This document shows, piece after piece, positions 1 through 9,994 of a DNA stretch of 64,000 nt. Numbering within the stretch: position 1 is the stretch's first letter; each line of letters begins with the position of its first letter. A model generated the notes under the pieces. It did no database searches and was not told the origin of the DNA. It saw only the letters and a list, made by a program, of their open reading frames with translations. The translations under genes were made by a program, and so were the position numbers. This DNA is from Bartonella sp. M0177 (GTDB lineage Bacteria; Pseudomonadota; Alphaproteobacteria; Rhizobiales; Rhizobiaceae), in contig NZ_JACFOY010000001.1 in NCBI RefSeq assembly GCF_016102285.1, forward strand, positions 1,984,001-2,048,000. Direction: 5' to 3'.

Positions 1-3000
1 GGTTTGCCGGCCAGAAGCCGATCACCGCTTTCGGGTGGAACCATTTTCCGGCAATGATTTTTTTAAGCATTTTTTGCGCGTCGTCATAAAGCTGGCGGGC
101 TGTTGCCCCCTGCTTTTCATCATCAAGAATTGCCGGAAAACGCCCGCGCAATTCCCAGCTCTGGAAAAACGGTGTCCAGTCGAAATAGGTAGAAAGCTCG
201 GCAAGATCCCAATCGTCGAATTTTTTGACACCGAGAAATGTCGGCTTGACCGGTTTATAATTCTTGAAATCGAGTTTCAGCGCATTGGCGCGCGCTTCAC
301 TTAATGAAACGCGGGTCTTTTGTTGTTCGCCCTTTTCATGGGCGGCGGCAAGCTTCGCATATTCTTCACGGATTTTTTCGATTGTTTCGGTTTTTGTTTG
401 CGGGGAAAGAAGCGATGAAACAACTCCCACTGCCCGACTTGCATCCAGCACATAGACACTCTGCCCGCGGTGATATTGCGGGTTGATCTTGACGGCCGTG
501 TGAACGCGGCTTGTCGTTGCCCCGCCGATCAACAAGGGAATATCGAAGCCCTGACTTTCCATTTCATGGGCAACATTGACCATTTCATCAAGTGAAGGTG
601 TAATGAGGCCGGAAAGACCGATTGCATCGGCCTTTTCACGCCGCGCCGCATCAAGAATGGTTTGTGCGGGAACCATTACCCCAAGGTCGATAATCTCGTA
701 ATTATTGCAGGCAAGCACAACGCCGACAATGTTTTTGCCGATGTCGTGAACATCGCCTTTGACGGTTGCCAGAATAATTTTGCCTGCACTCTGGTGGCCC
801 TCGCCACCGTTTTTACGCTTTTCCTCTTCCATATAGGGAAGAAGAATGGCCACAGCCTGTTTCATTACGCGGGCGGATTTCACCACCTGCGGCAAAAACA
901 TTTTGCCGGACCCGAATAGATCGCCCACCACATTCATACCCGCCATAAGCGGCCCTTCAATAACATCAAGCGGGCGTTCGGCTTTTTGGCGTGCTTCTTC
1001 CGTATCGGCGTCGATATATTCGGTAATGCCGTTCACAAGCGCATGTTCAAGGCGCTTTTCGACTGGCAATTGTCGCCAGCTCAAGTCTTTTTCCTTTTTG
1101 ACGCCGCCACCGGCCTTGCCGCGATATTCTTCCGCCAGTGCAAGGAGGCGCTCGGTTGCGCCAGCGTCCTTATTGAGGATCACATCTTCACAGGCTTTTT
1201 TAAGCTTGGGTTCGATTGTATCGTAAACCGCCAATTGTCCGGCATTGACAATGCCCATATCCATACCGGCGGCAATTGCCCGATAAAGAAAGACCGAATG
1301 CATCGCCTCGCGAACCGGTTCATTGCCACGGAACGAGAATGACAGATTGGATACCCCGCCGGAAATATGGCAATAAGGTAATTTTTTGCGAATTTCTTTG
1401 GTCGCTTCGATAAAATCGACGGCGTAATTGTTGTGCTCGTCAATACCGGTTGCAATGGCGAAAATATTGGGGTCGAAAATAATATCCTGAGGCGGGAAAC
1501 CGACCTTGTCGACCAGAATTCTATAAGCGCGCTCGCAGATTGAAACCTTGCGTTGTTCGGTGTCGGCCTGACCTTTTTCGTCAAAAGCCATCACCACAAC
1601 CGCTGCCCCGTAACGGGAAGCAAGTTTTGCGTGTTCGATAAACTTTTCTTCGCCCTCTTTCAAAGAAATCGAGTTGACGATGGATTTCCCCTGCACACAT
1701 TGAAGACCGGCTTCAATAACTTCCCATTTCGATGAATCAATCATGACAGGAACACGGGAAATATCAGGCTCGGCGGCAAGAAGATTCAAAAATTTGCGCA
1801 TGGCCGCAACGGAATCAATCAAGCCTTCATCCATATTGATGTCGATGACCTGCGCGCCGTTTTCCACCTGATTGCGCGCAACATCGAGAGCAGCCGTATA
1901 ATCATTATTGGTTATGAGTTTGCGAAACCGTGCCGAACCCGTGACATTGGTACGCTCGCCAATATTGACGAAAGGAATGTCGTGGGTGAGTGTAAACGGT
2001 TCGAGGCCCGATAAATGCAAAAGCTTTTCTTGCGGCTTGGGCTTCCTCGGCTTGAACGGTTTGACAGCCTCGGCAATGGCGCGAATATGTTCGGGCGTGG
2101 TACCGCAGCAACCGCCGACAATGTTGATGACACCTTCACGCGCATATTCCTCAAGCTCTTTTGCCATAATTTCGGGCGTTTCATCATAACCGCCAAAGGC
2201 ATTGGGCAAACCGGCATTGGGATAGACACAAACAAGTTCTTCGGTATTGGCAGCAATTTCCTTCACAAGCGGCAGCATGGCTTTTGCGCCTAACGCACAA
2301 TTAAGCCCGACAGAAAACGGCTTGGCATGGGCAACCGAATAAAGAAAGGCAGTCGGCGTTTGCCCTGAAAGTGTGCGCCCCGACATATCGGTAATCGTGC
2401 CGGAAATCATGATCGGCAATTCGATATTTTTTTTGGCAAAAACTTCTTTGGCGGCAAAAATAGCCGCTTTGGCATTAAGCGTATCGAAGATCGTTTCAAT
2501 GAGAAGCAGGTCAACGCCGCCATCAATCAGTGCATTGATCTGCTCGCCATAGGCAATGCGCAATTCATCGAAAGTAATGGCACGAAAACCCGGATTGTTG
2601 ACATCAGGCGAAATCGACGCAGTCTTGTTGGTGGGGCCAATGGAACCGGCAACAAAGCGCGGCTTGCCGTCTTTTTCTTCGGCCTGCAAGGCTGCGCGGC
2701 GCGCAAGACGGGCGCCATCACGATTAAGCTCGTAGACCATATTTTCCATGCCATAATCGGCCTGCGCAATGGTGGTTGAAGAAAATGTGTTGGTTTCCAG
2801 AATGTCGGCACCGGCCAAAGCATAGCGCAAATGAATGTCTTCAATGGCTTTCGGCTGGGTCAATGTCAAAAGGTCATTATTGCCTTGGAGGGCACAGCTA
2901 CAGGCCACAAACCGCTCGCCACGAAAATGTTCTTCATCAAAATGGAAAGACTGGATTTGCGTTCCCATTGCGCCGTCAAGAATAAGAATGCGCTCGCGTG

Positions 3001-3145
3001 CCAATTGGCGCAATTCTTCCACACGGTTTTTCGGCTTTTCTGTTTGACCGAACAATTTTTCTACAGGATTTGATTTATCGGGATTTGATGTTCTGCCCGA
3101 GGCTTTCTCTTCACCGGAAGATGACTTTTCGACAATATGTGACAT
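1..3145 (-). CDS. metH: Cobalamin-dependent methionine synthase, C-terminus cut by the window edge
   Basis: MetH transfers a methyl group from 5-methyltetrahydrofolate to homocysteine through cobalamin in the cytosol, giving methionine. The frame stays open from 3145 to the window edge, about 1,048 codons. The N-terminal homocysteine domain has DGAMGTQIQ, a GLNCALGAK Cys near 2300 and a GGCCGT Cys pair near 2100-2116, which are the zinc ligands of the family. The cobalamin-binding motif GDVHDIGKN lies near 740-755. The last visible residues, AVIGFWPAN, belong to the reactivation domain, so roughly the last 150-200 residues are outside. The start at 3145 gives MSHIVEKS; an in-frame ATG at 3163 would add six residues, and neither has a strong ribosome site. 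A perfect palindrome lies just upstream (3181-3202). Identity is very secure. Confidence 0.97.
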   Translation of the reverse strand, partial: MSHIVEKSSSGEEKASGRTSNPDKSNPVEKLFGQTEKPKNRVEELRQLARERILILDGAMGTQIQSFHFDEEHFRGERFVACSCALQGNNDLLTLTQPKAIEDIHLRYALAGADILETNTFSSTTIAQADYGMENMVYELNRDGARLARRAALQAEEKDGKPRFVAGSIGPTNKTASISPDVNNPGFRAITFDELRIAYGEQINALIDGGVDLLLIETIFDTLNAKAAIFAAKEVFAKKNIELPIMISGTITDMSGRTLSGQTPTAFLYSVAHAKPFSVGLNCALGAKAMLPLVKEIAANTEELVCVYPNAGLPNAFGGYDETPEIMAKELEEYAREGVINIVGGCCGTTPEHIRAIAEAVKPFKPRKPKPQEKLLHLSGLEPFTLTHDIPFVNIGERTNVTGSARFRKLITNNDYTAALDVARNQVENGAQVIDINMDEGLIDSVAAMRKFLNLLAAEPDISRVPVMIDSSKWEVIEAGLQCVQGKSIVNSISLKEGEEKFIEHAKLASRYGAAVVVMAFDEKGQADTEQRKVSICERAYRILVDKVGFPPQDIIFDPNIFAIATGIDEHNNYAVDFIEATKEIRKKLPYCHISGGVSNLSFSFRGNEPVREAMHSVFLYRAIAAGMDMGIVNAGQLAVYDTIEPKLKKACEDVILNKDAGATERLLALAEEYRGKAGGGVKKEKDLSWRQLPVEKRLEHALVNGITEYIDADTEEARQKAERPLDVIEGPLMAGMNVVGDLFGSGKMFLPQVVKSARVMKQAVAILLPYMEEEKRKNGGEGHQSAGKIILATVKGDVHDIGKNIVGVVLACNNYEIIDLGVMVPAQTILDAARREKADAIGLSGLITPSLDEMVNVAHEMESQGFDIPLLIGGATTSRVHTAVKINPQYHRGQSVYVLDASRAVGVVSSLLSPQTKTETIEKIREEYAKLAAAHEKGEQQKTRVSLSEARANALKLDFKNYKPVKPTFLGVKKFDDWDLAELSTYFDWTPFFQSWELRGRFPAILDDEKQGATARQLYDDAQKMLKKIIAGKWFHPKAVIGFWPAN

Positions 3146-3180
3146 AGCAGGGGAACCTTTCATATCAGCCGGTCATGAGT

Positions 3181-3202
3181 GACATAAAGATTTCTTTATG
3201 TC
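3181..3202. promoter_or_regulatory. Perfect 10-bp palindrome upstream of metH, candidate operator
   Basis: GACATAAAGA and TCTTTATGTC form perfect arms around a 2-base centre, 36 bases before the metH start (18 before the alternative start). No T-tract follows and the centre is too short for a stable RNA loop, so a dimeric repressor site is more likely than a terminator. ArsR-type SahR regulators of the S-adenosylhomocysteine cycle control methionine genes in many Proteobacteria. Assigning this site to such a regulator is inference. Confidence 0.6.
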
Positions 3203-3230
3203 AATGAATTCCAAGAATAGAAATAAAAAA

Positions 3231-3255
3231 CGCCGGTATAAACCGGCGCCTTTTT
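3231..3255. terminator. Bidirectional rho-independent terminator between the small membrane gene and metH
   Basis: CGCCGGT (3231-3237) pairs with ACCGGCG (3242-3248) around a 4-base loop. A T-tract follows on the plus strand (3251-3255), and the A-run before the stem (3225-3230) becomes a T-tract on the minus strand. It lies directly after the minus-strand small membrane gene, which it probably ends, separating that gene from metH. Confidence 0.85.
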
Positions 3256-3275
3256 AATAAAACTTTTTGTGATCG

Positions 3276-3521
3276 TCACCGGACAAAAATACCGATAGAG
3301 CAAGCGACACACAAAACTGACAGAATTATCAAAATAAGATAGGCTTTTTTCTTGTCGAATAGAATTGCAAAAGCAGAAAACCAGCCCATAATACCGGCGC
3401 TTAATGCAAACATAAAACCGGCGCGGTTCATGGCAACAAGATGGGCAGCCATGAGGCCACCGATAATCAGCGCACCAAAAACTATTATAAGACCGGTTGC
3501 GAACTTCTCATAATCGTCCAT
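3276..3521 (-). CDS. Small three-helix membrane protein of unknown function
   Basis: The product is about 81 residues and nearly all hydrophobic. Three membrane segments are visible, with a central KKK positive patch and a C-terminal segment LILIILSVLCVACSIGIFV. I prefer the ATG at 3521 (MDDYEKFATG) because GAGGA lies six bases upstream; a TTG two codons earlier would also read in frame. It is a single gene between yraN and metH and ends at a strong bidirectional terminator. I do not recognise a family. The well-placed ribosome site, the downstream terminator and the consistent membrane topology argue that it is real. Confidence 0.6.
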   Translation of the reverse strand: MDDYEKFATGLIIVFGALIIGGLMAAHLVAMNRAGFMFALSAGIMGWFSAFAILFDKKKAYLILIILSVLCVACSIGIFVR

Positions 3522-3880
3522 AATCAATCCTCTTCAAGCGGGCTTGCAATTCTTCATAAATCAAAGTCCGGCTACTTGATGTTACTTTTCCTTCTAACGC
3601 ATGAAAGACAAAAACAAAATGTTTTTTTCGTTGATGCCGCTTGAACCACGCGCCTAACGACGAAGTTTTTTTCATGGAACCGTTTTTCCTCTCTCAAGCT
3701 CTTCGTCGTTAAAGCTCTTATAGCCTATTTACCGCGGAAGCTTTTAAGAACAATGCCGCTTATCGTGAACAAATTGAAGTTGGCAAGTCGGAATTGCCAG
3801 GCCGGAATTGTAAAGCCGGAATTGCCAAGCCAGAATTGCAAAGCCGGAATTGCTCGCTAGCTCCCCTCATCTCATGTTTT
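3522..3880. other. Gene-free gap before the small membrane gene, with a 14-bp tandem repeat
   Basis: No credible gene is seen in this stretch. Its only clear structure is the short tandem repeat at 3791-3853, listed separately. The upstream part should hold the promoter of the small membrane gene, but no confident promoter was recognised. Confidence 0.5.
3791..3853. repeat. Short tandem repeat, period 14, about 4.5 copies
   Basis: Units begin at 3791, 3805, 3819, 3833 and 3847. The consensus is GAATTGCCAAGCCG with one to four changes per copy. It lies immediately after the yraN stop. It is one of several decayed intergenic tandem repeats in this window, each with a different unit. Confidence 0.9.
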
Positions 3881-4249
3881 TCAATTTTCCGGTTGAAAGA
3901 ACGACTCTATATGGCGGGGCAATTTCCACGGTCTGATCGCAATCAAATCATAGCGCAAACGCAGTTTTTTACGGTCAGGCTGGCGTGCGAGAAAAACATT
4001 CGCCGCTTTGTCAATGCGCTTTCTACTTGGTTGTTTGACTGCTTCCATCGCCTCTTCAATGGTCGGGCGCGCTTTCACTTCGACAATAGCGATAACATTG
4101 CCGCGCCGCGCTATAATATCGATTTCACCGAAATAGGTTTCAAAACGCCGTGCCGCAATATGATAGCCTTTCATTTGCAACCATAAGCCCGCAAGCCTTT
4201 CGGCATAAATGCCGCGTGAATATATTTTCTGCTTGCGTTTTTTGTTCAT
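3881..4249 (-). CDS. yraN: YraN family (UPF0102) nuclease-fold protein
   Basis: The protein has 122 residues, the usual length of the UPF0102/YraN family. The family is predicted to have a restriction-endonuclease-like fold and is of unsettled function; links to DNA processing are suggested but not proven. The sequence shows the typical order: an N-terminal RGIYAERLAGLWL helix, then GEIDIIARRG and IVEVKAR, which match the D...ExK arrangement of that fold, and a C-terminal LRYDLIAI strand. The ATG at 4249 is the natural start. It follows rsmI on the same strand after a 293-base gap; rsmI-yraN adjacency is common in Proteobacteria. Confidence 0.9.
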   Translation of the reverse strand: MNKKRKQKIYSRGIYAERLAGLWLQMKGYHIAARRFETYFGEIDIIARRGNVIAIVEVKARPTIEEAMEAVKQPSRKRIDKAANVFLARQPDRKKLRLRYDLIAIRPWKLPRHIESFFQPEN

Positions 4250-4542
4250 GATCCCGCTTCATGAAAAGGTGAGAAAAATGACAGATCTATCTACTCACAA
4301 GAATAACAATTTATATAGACATATTTTTTAAAAATTACCGTGCTTTGATCGCACCCCCAACTATTCAAAGGTAAGACGGGCGAGACTTTAAAAATTGACG
4401 GAAGAGAATTTTTACGGGTTTTTTAAGCGCTTTATTTTTTCGACCCTTGGGGCTTTTTCATGTTTTGATCTTTTTCCACTATTCCGGATTTTTTTGAGCC
4501 GCTTCACTTTTTTAAGTCTCCCCTGCTCTTCTTTAAAAAAGC

Positions 4543-5427
4543 TTAAGTCTTCAAAGATAACAGGCGCTTATAGAGATCGGCTTTTTTGTGTCCGGTCATT
4601 TTGGCTGCTTCTGCGGCCGCTTTTGCTGCCGGATAATCTTTAGCAAGGTCGATCAGAAGTTTGTCAATTTCTTCCGTATCGAATTTTTCCTGCTGTTTTG
4701 ACGGTGGCTCGACAATAATAACAATTTCGCCGCGTATTTTTTCGCTATCATTATAGCGTTCTTTCAATTCCGAAAGTGGTGCGACATCAACTGTCTCGAA
4801 TTTTTTGGTCATTTCGCGACAGATTGCACCACGGCGATCTTTCCCGAAAACATCAACCATATCAGCGAGAGTTGTCGACACGCGATGTGGCGACTCGTAA
4901 AAAATCAATGAAGCGGGAATTGAAGCGAGTTCTTCAAGTCTGGCTTTTCTTTGCATAGACTTTGTCGGAAGAAAGCCGAAAAAGAAGAAACTATCCGTCG
5001 GTAGCCCCGTTGCGATCAATGCTGTCAAAGCGGCAGAAGCACCCGGAACCGGCACGATTTTGATATTTTTTTCGCGCGCCTCGGCAACCAGCCTGAAACC
5101 GGGGTCGGAAATAAGCGGCATACCGGCATCACTCACCAGTGCGACCGATTGGTTCTCTTCGAGAGCGCTGAGAAGTTTTCTGCCTGCTTCCTCGACATTA
5201 TGCTCCTGATAAACGATCGGCTTCTGGTGAATACCATAGCGATCAAGCAATATGCGTGTCACTCTGGTGTCTTCGCAGGCAAGCACATCGGCAGCGGCAA
5301 TTGTTTCTATTGCCCGCAAGGTGATATCGCCAAGATTTCCTATCGGTGTTGCCACAAGGTAGAGCGCCGGTTCAAGTGCCGGTGCTTCATAAGCATTCGC
5401 CCCGATGATATATTTCCTGTCTGCCAA
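4543..5427 (-). CDS. rsmI: 16S rRNA 2'-O-ribose C1402 methyltransferase RsmI
   Basis: RsmI uses S-adenosylmethionine to methylate the 2'-OH of C1402 in the 16S rRNA decoding centre. The 294-residue protein has the hallmark VATPIGNLGDITLRAI near the N-terminus, then CEDTR, the LVSDAGMPLISDPG loop and PGASAALTALIATGLP, all typical of this tetrapyrrole-methylase-fold family. The start is a TTG at 5427: no in-frame ATG exists before the first conserved motif, and GGATGAG, which contains the stop of the upstream CoA-transferase gene, serves as ribosome site. Stop and start are three bases apart, so the two genes are probably translationally coupled. A non-AUG start may keep expression low. Confidence 0.95.
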   Translation of the reverse strand: MADRKYIIGANAYEAPALEPALYLVATPIGNLGDITLRAIETIAAADVLACEDTRVTRILLDRYGIHQKPIVYQEHNVEEAGRKLLSALEENQSVALVSDAGMPLISDPGFRLVAEAREKNIKIVPVPGASAALTALIATGLPTDSFFFFGFLPTKSMQRKARLEELASIPASLIFYESPHRVSTTLADMVDVFGKDRRGAICREMTKKFETVDVAPLSELKERYNDSEKIRGEIVIIVEPPSKQQEKFDTEEIDKLLIDLAKDYPAAKAAAEAAKMTGHKKADLYKRLLSLKT

Positions 5428-5430
5428 AAC

Positions 5431-6924
5431 TCATCCTAACATTGAACCCGTTTTCTTGAACTTTTCGTGCAATGAAAAGGCTTCTTCAAGAATATGCGGG
5501 GTCTGGCCACCAACCGTTTTGCAAGCACGATCGAAATAATCGCGCAATACATCGTGATAGTCGGGATGGGCACATTTTTCAATGATAAGCGGTGCACGTT
5601 CACGTGGTGCAAGACCGCGCAAATCGGCATAACCCAATTCTGTCACCAGAACATCGACATCATGCTCTGTATGATCAACATGGGCAACCATCGGCACAAC
5701 GGAAGAAATCTTGCCACCTTTGGCAACCGATTTTGTTACGAAAACCGAAATATAGGCATTTCTCGCAAAATCGCCCGAACCGCCAATACCGTTCATCATA
5801 TGGGTGCCACCGACATGGGTCGAGTTGACATTGCCATAAATGTCGAATTCAAGCGCTGTATTGATCGCAATAATACCGAGGCGGCGGATAATTTCCGGAT
5901 AATTCGAAATTTCCTGCGGCCGCAAGATGAGCCGGTCTTTATAGCGCCCGATATTCGGGAAAACACGCGCTGCGCAGGCTTCGCTCAAAGTAATTGAAGA
6001 GGCCGATGCAAAATCGAGCTTGCCTGCATCAAAAAGTTCGAAGGTCGAATCCTGCAGCACTTCGCTATACATTTGCAAATTGTGGAACGGGCTATTCACA
6101 AAGCCTGTCAGAACTGCATTGGCAATGGTGCCGATACCGGCCTGAATAGGGCTCAATGTCATATCCATGCGCCCTTGGTCGACCTCTTTTAAGAAAAATT
6201 CGGTCAAATGGCGGGCAATGGCATTGGTTGCATCATCGGCTGGCGAAATCAATGACGGGCTATCCGGCACATCCGAAATGACAATGGCCGCAATCTTGTT
6301 TTTATCCACCTTGATTGAAGTCGTGCCGATGCGCGTATCGGGTTTTACAACTTCGACAGGCTTGCGATTTGGCCGTGCTTCGGGAATATAGACATCGTGT
6401 ATGCCTTCAAAATCCGGATTAACACTGGTATTGAGTTCGATAATAATTTTATCAGCCCCCAAGGCAAAGCTTGCCGAATTGCCGATAGATGTTGTCGGCA
6501 CAATCGAACCATCTTCATGAATCATCATTGCTTCGATAATGGCAATATTGACCGGTGGTAACTGGTGGGCACGCAATTGCTCGACCATTTCCGACAAATG
6601 TTCGTCAATAAACATAACTTCGCCGCGATTGATTGCCGCTCTTAACGTGGTGTCAACCTGAAACGGCATACGACGGGCAAGAACACCCGCCTCGCTCAAT
6701 ATCTTGTCGGTGTCATGACCAAGAGAAGCGCCCGTCATCAGGCTGATTTTAAAGGGGTGTTCTTTCGCCCGCTTTGCCATTGCATGAGGAACAAGTTTGG
6801 CATCGCCCGCACGGGTAAACCCGCTCATGCCGACAACCATACCATCTTTTACCAGACTTGCCGCCTCGTCCGCCGAGACGATTTTTGCTCTCAATTCCTC
6901 ACTTTGAATACGATCTTCATACAT
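5431..6924 (-). CDS. Acetyl-CoA hydrolase/transferase family protein, probable succinyl-CoA:acetate CoA-transferase
   Basis: The 497-residue protein belongs to the class I CoA-transferase family of AarC-like enzymes, which exchange CoA between succinyl-CoA and acetate and can replace succinyl-CoA synthetase in the citric acid cycle. Visible features are the N-terminal GMSGFTRAGDAK glycine-rich segment, MYSEVLQDSTFELFD, where the Glu of SEVLQD is the likely CoA-thioester nucleophile, and the C-terminal MNGIGGSGDFARNAY oxyanion-hole region. The ATG at 6924 has GGAG six bases upstream. It is followed directly by rsmI. Hydrolase versus transferase activity, and acetate versus propionate preference, cannot be settled from sequence alone. 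Its presence suggests use or overflow of acetate. Confidence 0.88.
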   Translation of the reverse strand: MYEDRIQSEELRAKIVSADEAASLVKDGMVVGMSGFTRAGDAKLVPHAMAKRAKEHPFKISLMTGASLGHDTDKILSEAGVLARRMPFQVDTTLRAAINRGEVMFIDEHLSEMVEQLRAHQLPPVNIAIIEAMMIHEDGSIVPTTSIGNSASFALGADKIIIELNTSVNPDFEGIHDVYIPEARPNRKPVEVVKPDTRIGTTSIKVDKNKIAAIVISDVPDSPSLISPADDATNAIARHLTEFFLKEVDQGRMDMTLSPIQAGIGTIANAVLTGFVNSPFHNLQMYSEVLQDSTFELFDAGKLDFASASSITLSEACAARVFPNIGRYKDRLILRPQEISNYPEIIRRLGIIAINTALEFDIYGNVNSTHVGGTHMMNGIGGSGDFARNAYISVFVTKSVAKGGKISSVVPMVAHVDHTEHDVDVLVTELGYADLRGLAPRERAPLIIEKCAHPDYHDVLRDYFDRACKTVGGQTPHILEEAFSLHEKFKKTGSMLG

Positions 6925-7010
6925 TCCAAACTCCCATTCTCAACAACATCCAAGCCAGCCTCCCTGCGAAACTTTTAAAGATCGAGGTAACGATTGCCGG
7001 GCTTATGCTA

Positions 7011-7706
7011 TCAAGCCTCTTCCATTTCAGTTAAAATCAGCTTGGCTGCCTGTAACGGATTTTCAGCTTTGATAATAGGCCGGGCAACCACAAGATGGCT
7101 GGCACCGGCCTCAATTGCTTCTTTCGGGCTCATGACACGTTTCTGGTCACCTTTATCAGCCCCTTTGGGGCGAATACCGGGGGTGACCAGCGCCATATCA
7201 GGGCCAATAACATCTCTTAACGCGCGGGCTTCCGCAGCCGAAGCGACAATTCCGCCCATTCCTGCCGAACGGGCATCTTTCGCCCGCTTCAACACCAATG
7301 TTTTGGCATCGTCTGAGTAACCTGCCGCTTTCAGATCAGCGTCATCCATCGAGGTGAGCACTGTCACACCGAGGAGACAAAGATCACTTCCTTTGGCCGC
7401 TTCCACGGCTGCCCGCATTGCTTTCGGATAGGCATGAACAGTCAACATATCGACACCGACCTTGACGATATTTTCAACCGCACTTTTTATCGTATTGTCG
7501 ATATCCAGAAGTTTCATATCAAGGAAAACTTTTTTGTTTTCCTCTTTGAGTTCACGGACAAATTCAAGCCCGCCTGCAAACGATAATTGATAGCCTATTT
7601 TATAAAAGCTGACGGTATCACCCAATTCCTGAACCAGCTTTTCTGCCTGTCGAATATCAGCCACGTCCAATCCGACGATTAACCGATCTCGCATAACACT
7701 CGCCAT
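7011..7706 (-). CDS. pyrF: Orotidine 5'-phosphate decarboxylase
   Basis: PyrF decarboxylates orotidine monophosphate to UMP, the last step of pyrimidine synthesis. The 231-residue length is normal for the bacterial enzyme. The catalytic Asp-Lys array is present as [16 protein letters not shown], and the phosphate-binding [16 protein letters not shown] and [11 protein letters not shown] segments are in the right order. I prefer the ATG at 7706 (MASVMRDRL), which has GGAG eight bases upstream, over a TTG one codon earlier. It is monocistronic, 86 bases before the CoA-transferase start. A small decayed repeat lies just upstream. Confidence 0.96.
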   Translation of the reverse strand: MASVMRDRLIVGLDVADIRQAEKLVQELGDTVSFYKIGYQLSFAGGLEFVRELKEENKKVFLDMKLLDIDNTIKSAVENIVKVGVDMLTVHAYPKAMRAAVEAAKGSDLCLLGVTVLTSMDDADLKAAGYSDDAKTLVLKRAKDARSAGMGGIVASAAEARALRDVIGPDMALVTPGIRPKGADKGDQKRVMSPKEAIEAGASHLVVARPIIKAENPLQAAKLILTEMEEA

Positions 7707-7728
7707 CAATCAAACTCCATTCCAATGA

Positions 7729-7783
7729 CCTTTTTAACAATCCTCACCCCTTTTAACAATTCCGACCTTTTTTAACGATCTGG
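7729..7783. repeat. Decayed tandem repeat, period about 18-19, three copies
   Basis: Copies at 7729-7746, 7747-7765 and 7766-7783 share CCTTTTTTAACAATYC. They sit 20-80 bases upstream of the pyrF start, in the likely promoter or leader. Confidence 0.75.
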
Positions 7784-7935
7784 AATTGACGCCAAGTGGT
7801 ATAAACCTTGTTCCGGTCCCGTTCCGACTTCCATATTTTTGAAATCAAACTGTTCTTGAACAGAATAGGTTCCATTAAAAAGCTCATTATCAGGCATAAG
7901 CCGAAAGTACAACTTTCCACTCATCCTTATCATGC

Positions 7936-8054
7936 AATTGTACCCCGTTATCAAGCAATTATCGCATCTTATCAAGTAATTGTGCTCCCATAACAAGCAA
8001 TTGTGCACCTTTTGTTCGACAATATTGTAGAGCTTTTGTCCGACAATTTTGACG
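7936..8054. repeat. Decayed tandem repeat, period 21 growing to 24
   Basis: Copies start at 7936, 7957, 7978, 7999, 8021 and 8045. The first three are exactly 21 bases apart and share AATTGTGCNCCNTTATCAAGC; later ones drift to AATTTTGNCGAC with 22 to 24 base spacing. Confidence 0.8.
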
Positions 8055-8334
8055 AGGCTCAAAACAATCAGGCTAAAATCTGTTCGCTTATATCGGTAAA
8101 TCGCACAATTTTTCAAAACCGCGTTTACTTCTTCGGAAAACTTATTCCCATTGTCGGACAAACAGTGCTCTCTTGCATGACAATCCGGAAATTAAAAAAA
8201 GACAATCAGGAAACTGTGACTCAACCTGTTTTTCGTGAAAAATTTTTGCGCCGTTTTTTAAAAAAGTTGGTCAATATGTTCCGGTCTTCGATGCTACCGG
8301 TTTCATCATGATCGCCGTATCATCACGGCAAATT

Positions 8335-8440
8335 ATCAAAGTCAGACCATCACTAAGGCGAGATCACTAAAGTCGGATCTTCATTAAAGTTAGCTCACGA
8401 TGGTCAGATGATTATCGATAAATGATTATGATGAGATCAC
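8335..8440. repeat. Decayed tandem repeat, period 14, seven units
   Basis: Units begin at 8335, 8349, 8363, 8377, 8394, 8408 and 8422. The cleanest are ATCACTAAGGCGAG and ATCACTAAAGTCGG; one unit is 17 bases long. Later units change to ATGATTATGATGAG. Confidence 0.8.
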
Positions 8441-8603
8441 TCGACCGTGGAGCGCAGTGAACCTATGCGACCGGTCATTTTTTCCGGAAAGCCAATCCGC
8501 TAGACGCGGTGAAATCTCTATTCTTGTTGAACAGCTTGGCAAGTGACAGGCCAAACAACATTCATTGTCCGGCAATTTTGCCAAGACTTGAATGAATTAT
8601 GCT

Positions 8604-8659
8604 TATTCGGCTTCGCTTAATATTTCTTGCTTTGCTTGATAGTGCTTGCTTTGCTTGAT
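8604..8659. repeat. Tandem repeat, period 19, three copies
   Basis: 8622-8640 and 8641-8659 differ at three positions and share CTTGCTTTGCTTGAT. A more diverged copy lies at 8604-8621. It follows the stop of the transglycosylase gene by about 130 bases on the far side. Confidence 0.85.
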
Positions 8660-8787
8660 ACCGGTTTTAATATTGGCGAGTGTCGCGCCCCGTAAAACCG
8701 GCGTTTGCCCGTGAGCGATCGTTATGCGCTTTTCATGTTTGGCAAAAGCATAACAATCAAAGAGGTGAACCCGACTTTTTTAAAAAA

Positions 8788-9570
8788 TCAGGTTCCGCTA
8801 CTTTTCATTTGCGGTATCGGAATATTGACAGTGCCGTTACCGGTGCTGGCATCGGTTTTTGGTCTGGTAACCGATTCGACAGCATTTCTTGCGTCATCCG
8901 AAATACCGGAATTGTCGCCAAGCCCTGTCTCGCCTAAAAGTCCTTTGGCCTTGGCATCATAATAATAACCGCGGGCGTAAAGGCGTACGGCCTGCGTCTC
9001 GTCACCGTCTGCCACTTTATAGGCGCCGGCCAGATATTTCACGGCAAAACGCAAATTCGTTTCTGCGTCAAGAAGCCCTTTCGGATCACCTTGATAGCCC
9101 ATGCCTTTGGCCGTCGGATGACTGATTTGCATGAGCCCGAGATAGGGCCCGTTACGACTATTGGGATTACCGTTGCTTTCGCGTTTGACAACACGTCTTA
9201 CGAGACTTTCCGGCACATTATAGGCCATTGAATATTTGGAAATGAGCTGTTCGACTTCAGGGCTTGCATGGGCAAGTTCAACGGGCCCCGACGAGGATTT
9301 GAGGGCATCGGGATTGGCGGCATTTTCTCTAGCGAGAGCTGCAGGATTGGCTTGTTTGCCATTAAATGCCAATTCCTTGAACACCGGAACCGGAATTTTT
9401 TTGTCAATAAGATAACCGTATGATAACGGCGTTGTCATTGTTCCGACACGTGCAAACGACGCGGTTGCATCAGCGAGTTCGGTTTTGGGCTTGTTTTGCT
9501 GGGTACATGCGCCCAGAAAACCCGTTAGTACGACAATACTGCCACTGACTATCAAACGTCGTTTAGTCAT
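8788..9570 (-). CDS. Lipoprotein lytic murein transglycosylase, SLT domain
   Basis: The enzyme would cleave peptidoglycan glycan strands in the periplasm. The 260-residue product starts at the ATG at 9570 (MTKRRLIVSG), preceded by a GGGTGG ribosome site; upstream in-frame starts would place 19 residues before the signal peptide. The signal sequence ends in a lipobox LGAC. The catalytic domain has the SLT pattern: ESLVRRVVKRESNGNP with the catalytic Glu, then GPYLGLMQISHPTAKGMGY and NLRFAVKYLAGAY. The C-terminal 60 residues are hydrophilic and not conserved in an obvious way. It resembles the soluble-lytic-transglycosylase-like lipoproteins of Brucella and Bartonella. It could remodel the wall during growth or secretion-system assembly; no neighbour decides this. 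Confidence 0.88.
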   Translation of the reverse strand: MTKRRLIVSGSIVVLTGFLGACTQQNKPKTELADATASFARVGTMTTPLSYGYLIDKKIPVPVFKELAFNGKQANPAALARENAANPDALKSSSGPVELAHASPEVEQLISKYSMAYNVPESLVRRVVKRESNGNPNSRNGPYLGLMQISHPTAKGMGYQGDPKGLLDAETNLRFAVKYLAGAYKVADGDETQAVRLYARGYYYDAKAKGLLGETGLGDNSGISDDARNAVESVTRPKTDASTGNGTVNIPIPQMKSSGT

Positions 9571-9994
9571 ACACCACCCGTTTTTAATACAAACTTTTTG
9601 TTCGAAACCTGTCCAAGCCCCATTCAACTTGTTCAGGCTTTTATAAAATATTCAGAAAAGCCAAATATCGTGGCCATCAAAAACGCACATACGCTGTACA
9701 CTTTGCCGCCGTACTCTTTTGCGCGACAACTCCCGATGGGCCGATTTCATGGCAATCCTGTGACCAAAATGTCATTTTCTTGTCATTTAAGTGGATAACC
9801 TCGTGAAAAACCGATGTTCGACACAAAAGCGCACCACACTCAATGAAGCATCGAAACGTTATCCAATGTTGTGAAAAGGCATTGAACAGCGTTCGAAAAC
9901 GACATTTAGGCACCTAAGTTGCAAAGTCAACCTAACACAACTTTTAAAGAATCGCAAAATATGGTTTACAAAGGGTTAAATTTCGCCTTTTCGT
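9571..9994. other. Gene-free gap between the transglycosylase and mrp
   Basis: About 420 bases without a credible gene. It should hold the promoter of the transglycosylase and the 3' end of the mrp transcript. No stem-loop with a T-tract was recognised. Confidence 0.4.

Larger units (their letters stand above)
7707..8787. other. Gene-free 1.1 kb gap with several decayed tandem repeats
   Basis: I see no convincing gene between pyrF and the transglycosylase. Four separate short-repeat tracts lie here (7729-7783, 7936-8054, 8335-8440, 8604-8659), each with its own unit. Open frames across them, such as 7772-8161, are best explained by repeat periods divisible by three. Confidence 0.6.

Noticed and set aside
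7772-8161. 129-residue minus-strand open frame
   Set aside because: It runs across a period-21 tandem repeat, which keeps a frame open by chance. It has no ribosome site or family features.
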